Origin: Silene noctiflora
Taxonomy: Eukaryota > Streptophyta > Magnoliopsida > Caryophyllales > Caryophyllaceae
Assembly: GCA_009801015.1 (NCBI GenBank)
Contig: VHZZ01003335.1
Location: forward strand, 56,065-77,269
Direction of reading: 5' to 3'
DNA: 21,205 nt
Below the pieces are notes generated by a model, which did no database searches, was not told the origin of the DNA, and saw only the letters and a program-made list of their open reading frames with translations. Every line of letters begins with the position of its first letter. The first letter of the stretch is position 1. The position numbers were made by a program, and so were the translations under genes. Below, one piece after another: positions 8,751 through 17,400 of the stretch.

Positions 8751-8884
8751 TATATCATTTCCAACATAAACAACAACATTTTAAAAAATTTCTAAAATAA
8801 CTAAAAAATATTTAGGGAATCGTCGTCTTTTTAATAACCATTTCAATTCCCCCACAAAAATCAACGAATCAAAGACGAAAAAAA

Positions 8885-9065
8885 GGCCCTGTACTTTTGA
8901 ACTTAATTTCAGCTCGTTTTAGTTCAGTTCAGCTCTACTCAGTTCAACTTCATTAAGTTCAGTTCAGCTTTTCTCTTCACAAATTAACTCTTACTTCAGT
9001 TCAGTTCGACTCCATAAAGTACAGTTCAGTCATTTCAAATAATTTCGGTCCAAAAAATTAGAGCC
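8885..9065. mobile_element. PIF/Tourist-like MITE with GTTCA repeats, copy 2
   Basis: The left end GGCCCTGTACTTTTGAACTT and the inverted right end GGCTCTAATTTTTTGGACCG match those of the MITE at 4181-4590. The right flank is TAA; the left flank AAA differs by one base. The internal GTTCAG units are fewer and there is no TTA array, so this 181-bp copy is less than half the length of copy 1. Confidence 0.75.
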
Positions 9066-9068
9066 TAA

Positions 9069-9509
9069 TCTAAACTCAATTTTTTTTTTTAATAATTTTA
9101 TAGATTTTAGGAGGATTAGAATACAATACTTGCCAATCTAGAATTAAGGCCCAAATTGGATATGAAGTTATAGTTTTCAGACACTTTATACGACTTTGAA
9201 ATGTCTTAGCCTCTTAGAATAGTAGCCCATAAGAAAAATACAATTGCATTCTATGGTTTGAATCAAGATAATCAATTGGGCTTACTCAAGATGCTTAAAA
9301 TCAACATTAATTAAGACTTCTATTATTCACACTATCAAATTTAAACAACCTTGAGCAAATTGCAAATCGTAATAGACCGTAAAAATACCATAAATTATAC
9401 GGAGTATTTCGATTCAATAGAAAATCTTACGACAACCAATCAAAATATGAAAATTAGGAAAAAAAAAGTTGTAGATGAAAAAATATTATAGTTATAGCTA
9501 GTGTGTCAT
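9069..9509. other. AT-rich intergenic DNA, nothing identified
   Basis: No gene, RNA or terminal-repeat element is recognised. The phrase 'tatacggagtatt' occurs near 9397. Confidence 0.4.
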
Positions 9510-10050
9510 CGGGGCGGGGCAAGGTGGATATAGGCTTCCCTGCACAGGTACCCACCAAGCAATACTCATACCCATACTCGCCTCACTGCCAATGACGGGT
9601 ACAAGTTTCCTAACCCGTACCCGCCTCATCTGCCCACTAACCCACTATATCATAGTTACTGTCGATATTTTTTTCGTTAAAATGAAGTTTAATCCCTAGG
9701 AATTTCCAAAACTTTTCATTTTATCTATATAATTTTAAGATTTTTCTTTTTAAACTTTAAAAATAGCCATAATAATTTTTTTGTAATAATTGGCAGGTAA
9801 GCAAGTATAACGTTGGTATGACACAAAATTCACTCCCACCTAACCACCCATGGCGGGAGGAATTTTTATACCATATCCCCCAACCACTTGTGAAAGCCCT
9901 TACCCATACCCGCTCCATATGGAGCGGCAACGATGCGGTACCCACTTATACCCGCCTCACTATCGGTGAAAGTTTTAGCCATGCCCGCTTCGTTTGAGAC
10001 GGCTCACGGGTGCGATGCTGTACCTACTTGTACTGGACCCGATAACTTCC
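9510..10050. repeat. ACCCGY-rich degenerate repeat region
   Basis: Two GC-richer blocks (9510-9650 and 9795-10050) consist of imperfect units such as ACCCGTACCCGCCTC, ATACCCGC and GGTACCCAC around an AT-rich middle (9650-9790). The blocks resemble each other in the same orientation. This kind of degenerate tract is widespread in plant intergenic DNA. I cannot define terminal repeats or a target duplication, so no element family is named. The minus-strand open frame at 9757-9945 is a by-product. Confidence 0.55.
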
Positions 10051-10075
10051 CTACTTATAATTTGTTAAAAGTAAG

Positions 10076-10145
10076 AAACTCTATCAATATGATCGATTAA
10101 GTAAGTTAAAAATACCAGAAACCCTATTAAGATGATCAATTAAGT
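10076..10145. repeat. Imperfect tandem duplication, about 47-bp unit
   Basis: 'aactctatcaatatgatcga' with following 'ttaagtaa', and 'aaccctattaagatgatcaa' with following 'ttaagtaa', lie one after the other with few mismatches. No function is apparent. Confidence 0.6.
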
Positions 10146-10296
10146 AATAACATAGCCTTTATGTAATATCGTTTTGAATGTCGTTTAGAGCGTTCAATCA
10201 TGTCTTCATCTACACTTGAAATAATATTATAAACCTCCAAAATATTTTAAGATAAACATGCAACAAATCAGGTTCAACAAAGTTACCAAGTAAATA

Positions 10297-10494
10297 CTTC
10301 CACTATTCACCATTTCCTTCTTTATTTCCTAAAACTGATTATTCTGGATTTTTTTCCAGTATTTTTTTTTGTTGTTGATTTGTGTGGTCCAAATTCAAAA
10401 ACATGTGTGGTAATGTCTTTTGTGTGGTCTAAATTCAATTTCTTTTTTTTTTATTCAAAAAGTAAAGGGGAAGAAACTGATGAATTGGAGGAAG
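10297..10494. mobile_element. Stowaway-like MITE, sibling copy 2
   Basis: The ends CTTCCACTATTCACCATTTC and, inverted, CTTCCTCCAATTCATCAGTT are flanked by TA (10295-10296, 10495-10496). The core (gttgatttgtgtggtccaaa, acatgtgtggtaatgt) matches the MITE at 8554-8750. The length is 198 bp against 197 bp. This copy lies about 600 bp upstream of the likely PRAF transcription start, within possible promoter DNA. Confidence 0.83.
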
Positions 10495-10496
10495 TA

Positions 10497-10870
10497 TTAA
10501 AATTTGTCACGTCACATTAACTCTATATTTTAGGTACTCTTTTAAGTAAATTGTATAGATAGTTAACTAAAAAATGTCCCAAACCTCAAATAATCGGTCC
10601 GTTCCGATCCGATCTCTAATTAACCCGACTCAAACCCGACCCGATTAAACTGATTAACTAAAGCCACAATACTAGTCTTGTTGTCTTGTCATATCAATTT
10701 TTCCTTTTTAATTTATATGTTTAAGATGTACTTTAATTAGTTAAAAGAAAGAAAAACACAAAAAATAATCTTGTCAAAAGCCGTCAATTCTCATTTATCC
10801 GCTTTTATCATTCTTTGACCCGTACTTACTCCCATGGACGTGGGACCCGCAACTTAAATATTCTTTCTCT
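10497..10870. other. Distal promoter region of the PRAF gene
   Basis: This holds a CCGATCC/CCCGACC-type degenerate patch (10594-10650) and otherwise AT-rich DNA. No specific transcription-factor site can be supported by eye. Confidence 0.35.
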
Positions 10871-10876
10871 CTTGTC

Positions 10877-10950
10877 TAATATAATAAAATAAATAAACAG
10901 CAAAAATATTTTACCTCTTTCTCTCTCTACATTTTTTCTCTCTCTTCGCC
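10877..10950 (+). promoter_or_regulatory. Probable core promoter: TATA-like stretch and CT-rich patch
   Basis: A TATA-like AT run (taatataataaaataaataa, about 10878-10897) is followed 20-50 bases on by a pyrimidine-rich patch with CTCTTTCTCTCTCTAC and TTTTTTCTCTCTCTTCGCC (10916-10950). Plant start regions often combine these two. The placement is consistent with the coding start at 11360 and implies a leader of about 400-450 nt if unspliced. The exact start site is not visible from sequence. Confidence 0.4.
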
Positions 10951-11001
10951 GTCGACTCCTTTTTCCGGCGACTTTTCCGTCAAAATTTCCCCCAAATTCA
11001 C

Positions 11002-11022
11002 AAACCCTAACCCTAACCCTAA
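11002..11022 (+). promoter_or_regulatory. Telo-box-like CCCTAA motif in the leader
   Basis: AAACCCTAA is extended into three consecutive CCCTAA units. The AAACCCTA core is the plant telo-box, found in promoters and leaders of many growth-related and ribosomal genes. The spacing here is six bases (TTAGGG type) rather than the seven of typical plant telomeres, so it is not simply an inserted telomere fragment. Regulatory activity is inferred. Confidence 0.55.
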
Positions 11023-11224
11023 TTTCAATTTCATCAGTTATTAATTTAATAATTGGTATAGTAGTTGCATTGGAATTTGTAGCGATTATTGAAAAACGTT
11101 GAAGATAGATCTTGCTGTGGGAACTGTGGGATTATTTGGTTGATTGAAAAGAGGGGTTTTTACGGAAATTAGATAGATCTAGGGTTTGAAATTTCAGAGC
11201 TGGATTATTACGAAAATAAGAGGA

Positions 11225-11260
11225 ATTAGTCAATTTAATTAGTCAATTTAATTAATTTAA
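11225..11260 (+). repeat. Short tandem repeat in the leader
   Basis: ATTAGTCAATTTA occurs twice in tandem and is followed by a decayed third unit (attaatttaa). It lies in the predicted 5' untranslated region. Confidence 0.6.
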
Positions 11261-11265
11261 GTTTG

Positions 11266-11376
11266 ATGGTGGTAATAGTGTAGAGGATGAAAGGCAATGA
11301 TGTTAGTAAAAGAGGTGGAAATCGGAGATGGAGGAAATTAATTGAATTCTTCACATGGAATGGCAGATCTCGCTAG
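11266..11376 (+). promoter_or_regulatory. Cluster of upstream AUGs and overlapping uORFs
   Basis: Four upstream AUGs lie within 95 bases of the PRAF start. They give uORFs of 5 codons (11266-11283), 29 codons (11287-11376, overlapping the main start out of frame) and 14 codons (11297-11341, starting with two AUGs). A fourth frame from 11355 crosses the exon 1 splice and stops at 14136-14138 in exon 2 after 19 codons. The main AUG at 11360 has G at -3 and G at +4, a favourable context. If this region is kept in the mature mRNA, scanning ribosomes would meet these AUGs first, which should lower or condition PRAF translation. A spliced leader that removes them cannot be excluded. Confidence 0.55.
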
Positions 11377-11407
11377 CTATGCTCTTCCTCATCGTGACAT
11401 TGAACAG
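11360..11407 (+). CDS. PRAF1: PRAF exon 1
   Basis: This exon has sixteen codons ([16 protein letters not shown]) and ends before a GT donor in phase 0. An earlier AUG at 11355 is in another frame. The residues match the family N-terminal helix leading into the PH domain. Confidence 0.88.
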
Positions 11408-14400
11408 GTTTGTTTTCATGTTTATTATTGTTTTGATGTTATTATTATGTTGACGGGTTTTGGAACTTGGCCTAGTCGATATCATTTGTTTACCTTTGAT
11501 TAAAACCGCCCTTAGGAGGAATAAAAGAGGTAAATAATTGTTTGAAGGAGGTAATTTTGACTTGTTGTAGACTATATTGACTATGTATGCTGATGCTCAA
11601 TGTACTTTGATGTTGAATTCTTAGCTGCATTTAAGTTCTCGGGTTTCTTTGTGCATAATCTGATGATGATTAAACAAGATGTAGTTTTGATTTCGGATTT
11701 TATCGAGGAGAATGTTGTTCTGGGGGAATAGTTTTGTTAAGTTGGGTCCGGACGACTCGTAGGGGGTGAGAAGGGTCCAACCCGGTTGCTATGGGGTAGT
11801 TTCAACTCCATTTTCATTCAATTGGTGGGACAAGATTAGCTATTGATAATTCATAGAGAATGTATAATTTGATTTCGGATTTTATAATTTGTTATTGGGG
11901 TTAATATGGTACTTACTAGTACCAAATGTATGCACTCTTGTACAAGTTTCATCCAAAATGATGTCTCTATTAGTTGTTCGCCAGTGATGCTGGTGGTTGG
12001 GATAGATGTTCGTTGGCGATAATTGTGGTTGGAGATGTGGTTGTCGGTGATGATGGTGGTTGAAGATGTGGTCGCTGGCCATGTTAGTGATCGGAGATGG
12101 GGTTGTGGCCAATTAGGGTAGTGCTAGGTAAGAGAAGTATGATGGAGATATTGTAGCAAGGGTATTTTTTTTTGTAATTTGTAGGAGGTCATAAGGATTA
12201 TTTGGTAATAAGGGCAAGAGAAACATACCAAAAGGGGAAAGTGGGAAGAAAATAAGAATACTTCCCAAAAAGGAAAGTGGTAAGAAAACAGAAATATGGG
12301 GGGAGTATTTTATTTTAAATTACTACCTCTTATGATGTTTTTATTACAAACTTTTTAAAGTAATTTCATTTTGGTTTAGATGGTTTAATTCTTAATTATA
12401 ATGTTTAACGGAGTATATCTTTTTATTGGTTAAGATTCATATAATGTGCAAAACAGGTAAAAAATTACATTAGAAGTTGACCAATAGTCATTTAAGGAAT
12501 CAAATTATGACAGAAATGTCATATAGGCGGTCAGTCTATAAATAAAATAAAATTAGGTATTAATAAACTGACGTATTAGGTAGTAAGTACTAAATTTTCC
12601 TTGATTTTATCTAGCTTTGTGGTAGACGGTTATTTGTTGTCTATGACAATGAACTTGAGATATTTCAGATTACAGCTTTAACTAAAGAATGGTATGGGGG
12701 ACGATATTGTGTGATATTCTGCGCCAGGGTTAATGATTTTGTGTACCTTTATTGGGTTCTTGCTTTTGTACCTACCCCCCGCAAGGAGCTTTCTACGAAA
12801 GTTAGAAATGATCAATATGATATTTGGCCTCTATGAAGATGGAATTCATTGATGGTTTGTGTTTCGTGTCTCCTCATTTGTCTGAAAAAACATTAAATCT
12901 TTCTATTTTGGTTTTCGCCAATATGATTGCCTCCTTTGTAATTATTAGTTGAAGGCGGTTGTGCTCTAACTTTACCTGCGAATCAAAGAAAAAAATTAGA
13001 AGGGGTCAAATTTGAGGACAGCTATCCTAACCGTAAAGCTGTGGAGGGGAAGTTAAGATATTTTTATTTATTTGGAAATTAGCTGACTAAAAGTGGCCAA
13101 AGTTTTTGATTGGAAGGAGGTCTATGATATTCTAAGTGTGTCCCACTCTTACTACTAGTTACGTTGGAACCATTTTACGGTAATTTGTTTTTGGTTCTTC
13201 ATGGCGAGCCTATACATCGTGGAGTTACGCTTACTGAAAAAACCCAAAATACAATGAATTTATTGACAGTTCTTTTCTATTCTATACACATTTTCAAAAC
13301 ACCTGTCTTTTCTCTACACTTGATTTTATCAAATCTCCTACCAAAAGCCACTTATGTCTACAAAGAAGGCAATTTTTTTTGAGGAATATCGATCGCGTAA
13401 GACCTTTGTTTATAAAGAGAGATGGCTTCTGATATGAGGAAAAAACCATTTGATGATTAATATTTGTTGAAGTTTGATTTAGCAAAAAAAAATGCTTTAG
13501 GTGGGAGATTTGAAGAAAATGTTCATAAAAGGTGGGAGCTTTGATTTTACAAAAGGTAGTAGTTTTGAAAATTAGCTGCGTAAGGAGTTATGAATGAACT
13601 CAAATTGCCACTTTTATGTTCTACAAGGCTTGAACCCATGACAGTCCTGTATCAGTATGTTTCTATATTTCTTACCAGAACCATGTGCTTTCTTTGCACT
13701 ATTTTGACTAGATTCATATCTATAAAATAATTTACAGAACATATATCAGGACAATTTCTACTTCTAACACTAAATTTCCTTAGTTCCTGGAAGCCAGGGA
13801 CTTCCTATGTGTTGTTAACGCAACCTGAGTATTAAAAACAAATTCCATAAAATCAATAGTCGGCTCTCTTTGGAATCAAACATGTGACTTGGTATCTCTT
13901 ACTTTATGAAATAGACTTCATTCCTGCTGTTAAGTATTCGCATAAGAACTACATCTGCGATTATGGGGTAATTTATATATGTAAATACTATAGGGACAGC
14001 AGCCTCTACTTGCTCCCCTTGCTCCACCCTGTGTTACGGCGGAGATCTAAGCTATCAAAAAGTGTATCCCTTAATCTGGCTAGGTTGGAGCTTTATCTTG
14101 ACAAGATTTTCGTTTCTACTTACTTTTGCAGGCATTGATAGCTTTAAAGAAGGGTTCTCAGTTGCTTAAATATGGTCGCAAGGGAAAACCTAAATTTTGC
14201 CCCTTTAGACTTTCTAGTGTAAGTTAATATGCTTCATTCTCTAAGTTTGTTGTTGTTCATTTGATACTAGTGTTGACATTTGTTTTGTTTCAAATCTGTA
14301 TCTGATTCTGTAATGTCTGATGTAAAGCTGACACGTCAGTTTGTTATCTTTGTGTACTGAGAGGGGCTGCTCTGACCAGAAGTAAATTATATCTTTGAGT

Positions 14401-17400
14401 GGCCTTCATTATTGAATATTGAGCCTGTAGCATTTTATGTTGATCAACTTCATTGTTGGATGAAATTTATGCCTGTCTCTTGTGGTGCAGGAGGCCCTAG
14501 ATAACTTTGCAAGACAAATTTAACTCATATACTATGCTTTCAATTATAAATGTCCTTCGTGTTCTCTCCTGATGCTCATTTACATTTGTTCCCTCTTCGC
14601 TATCTTCTAGCTTGCTTGACAGATTATTTGTATTAGTGCTCAGCTGAGATATAGATTTTTTTAGAGCTTGCTGAGTTCAATCATGTTAATTTTAGTCTTT
14701 GATCTAATTTCTATCATGATGTAGTGGATGGGCGTCATAAGTCTTCATTTTCCAATTAGATAGGTGGTTATTACTCGGGTTCTCAAGAGGAAATGCTTTG
14801 GCACAACAGATGTTTTTGCCTTGTTGGTGGCTCAATTGAATGCATTGTTGTGTCAGAATGTCCTCCTTAGAGCCACCAGACTTTCATCTTTTCTGAGAAG
14901 ATGAATCTTATGTCATTGGCCCATTGCTGATTCAGGAGCAACAAATTTTAAAATTTCCGTTGCTTTGTTAGTCGTATACATTAATTTACCTATTGTCTTG
15001 TGGTATTATATGGCTATCGAGGTATGTAAGGGTTTAATCATATAGTTCTTCATATATGTGTCTTGTTGTGATGCTGACCGCACAGGCTCATTGCTTGACT
15101 GGGTTCCACTTTCTTGTGAGTTGTGGTGGAAACATATTATCCTCATATATTCTTGGATTGAGATGGGCACCAATTGTTAAATTTGCCAAGAAAGTATTGT
15201 AGAATAGAACTAGCACTTAGTCTGGTATCTACGCTTATGTAGTTATGTTAGGAGACACTCCAAGGCATGGTTCTAAATATCGACTGCAACACCAGTAGCC
15301 GATCGGTTTATCAAGGTTTTAGAGTTTACCGCGGCCGCATTTTGAGATGTTGTTGACCGCATTTAGCAAGATTAGGCCACGAAATCCGACACCACGACCG
15401 TGATTGAAACTGAGATTTAATGCTATGTCCAAGGGTGTTCTGCTCTGTAACGGTGATTTATGCTTTCTTTCTCGCAATGGGCTAAATAAAAAATAGTAGC
15501 AACATGGATTCTTAGTTAGTACAAATACGCAAATTAACTTGACCTTATGAATTTGCATGTTTAGGAAACCTTGCTGTTTGTTTTTATAAGCACATTATAG
15601 GCACCTCATCATGGGTGAATGAAGTTCCATAGAACAAGAGCTAACTCTTTTATTGGAGAAGTTTACTAGACACCTCAATCTCATCATGTCTGGAGAAGCT
15701 TTATCAAGCAAAATTCTGCACTTGCGTTTGTTTCCCTACTGAGTACAATCCTTTAGCTAACCATGAATCTTCAAATTATATTTGACAGGATGAAACAACA
15801 CTGATTTGGTTATCTAGTAGCCGTGAAAAAAGTATAAAGTTATCTTCCGTGTCAAAAGTAATACCTGGGCAAAGAACTGTAAGTTTCTGTGAATTTTGAC
15901 ATTGTTCTTGGATTTTTTTGCTCATTAATGTTTATCACCTTATAAGCTGAACAATTTTTCTAATTACCAGGCTGTCTTTAGAAGGTATTTACGTCCAGAC
16001 AAAGATTATTTATCATTTTCCCTTCTATATAACAACGGAAAGCGATCTCTTGATTTGGTCAGTGGCAAATGTCCCACACTTGCTTTTTTCGTGTAATTTT
16101 ATTCAAGAGTATATGTATGTCCTGAAACATTTATGTATGTCGTTCTTAGATCTGCAAGGACAAAGCTGAGGCAGAGGGGTGGATTGCTGGTCTTACTGCA
16201 CTCATAGGTGCAGGAAAAGGTGGACGCTCAAAAATTGATGGATGGAATGATGAAGGCCTTTCCTTTCAAGTAAAGTTACCTACATCGATTTTTTTTTTTT
16301 TTTTTTTTTGCAGTTTTAGTTTGTGGCCTTTTACTTCTTAAAGTGTAGTGCTATAAGAAAGGTCTCTTTCCTCTTGTTGGGTTCTATGAAAAAATTAATT
16401 TATAGGTGATTAATTAATTTCAGGACAACAAAGATTCAATATCAAGTAGTCCAAGTGAAAGCTCTGCAACTTTGACACGATATCTCAGCTCTCCCGAGGG
16501 TTCGGTCAGTTTTCATGGTGGTTTGTCTCCGAAGCATAGCCACCTTGACACTTCTAGGCTTTCTCAGAAGTCACAAGTATCTTTAGATAGTATAAATATG
16601 CAAGCAAAAGGATATAGTTCTGATGCTTTCCGAGTAAGTGTTTCTAGTGTACAAAGCACTTCTAGTCATGGGTCTGGGGGTGATGATTGTGATGCTCTTG
16701 GTGATGTGTACATTTGGGGAGAGGTTATATATGAAAATTCTTCCAACGTTCTAGCTGAGAAAAAGGCTAATTTGGTGGGTACAAGAGCAGATTTTCTTCT
16801 TCCCAAGCCATTGGAAGCTAATGTAGTCTTGGATGTGCACCACATAGCTTGTGGTGTTAGGCATGCTTCCCTTGTCACGAGACAAGGCGAAGTTTTTACT
16901 TGGGGTGAAGAATCCGGAGGTAGGCTGGGTCATGGTGTGGGTGAGGATGTTTTTCATCCACGTTTAGTTGAATCTTTAGCCACTTCTTCTGTTGATTTCG
17001 TTGCATGTGGTGAGTTTCATAGTTGTGCGGTAACAATGTCGGGTGAGTTGTATACATGGGGTGATGGTACACATAATGCCGGACTCCTTGGACATGGCAC
17101 AGAAGTGAGTCACTGGATACCAAAGAGGATCGTTGGACCTCTTGAAGGCCTTCAAGTGGCTTCTGTATCTTGTGGTCCTTGGCATACTGCTTTAATTACG
17201 TCAACTGGGCAACTTTTCACTTTTGGTGATGGAACATTTGGTGTTTTAGGGCATGGAGACAGGGAAAATATTCCATATCCTAGAGAGGTGGAATCTTTGT
17301 CAGGTTTGAGGTCAATTGCCGTTGCATGTGGGGTGTGGCATACTGCAGCTGTTGTTGAAGTTATTGTTACTCAATCTGATTCCCGTGCTTCTTCCGGAAA

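Larger units (their letters stand above)
11408..14131 (+). other. PRAF intron 1 (2.7 kb)
   Basis: This long first intron separates 16 codons from the PH domain. It contains a small Stowaway-like element (11475-11551), a GGTTGGAGATGTGGTTG-type degenerate repeat (11990-12110), and a Stowaway-like right end (gggggagta near 12300) whose left partner I could not find. The 18-mer TTTGATTTCGGATTTTAT occurs twice, near 11686 and 11869. The remaining 12.3-14.1 kb shows nothing recognisable. Open frames within it lack family similarity and are not genes. Confidence 0.8.

Noticed and set aside
1-10870. LTR retrotransposon or virus-derived sequence
   Set aside because: I searched by eye for long terminal repeats, primer-binding sites and polymerase-type frames and found none convincing.
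11355-11407. Earlier AUG at 11355 as the PRAF start
   Set aside because: It is out of frame with the PH domain and stops early in exon 2; the AUG at 11360 gives the family N-terminus.
11882-12112. His and Pro-rich minus-strand open frame
   Set aside because: It is produced by the degenerate GGTTGGAGATGTGG repeats in intron 1.
16270-16313. Alternative acceptor (poly-T then GCAG) in intron 5
   Set aside because: The implied intron of 44 bases is below the usual plant minimum, and use would bring an immediate TAG. The acceptor at 16422-16423 gives the correct protein.
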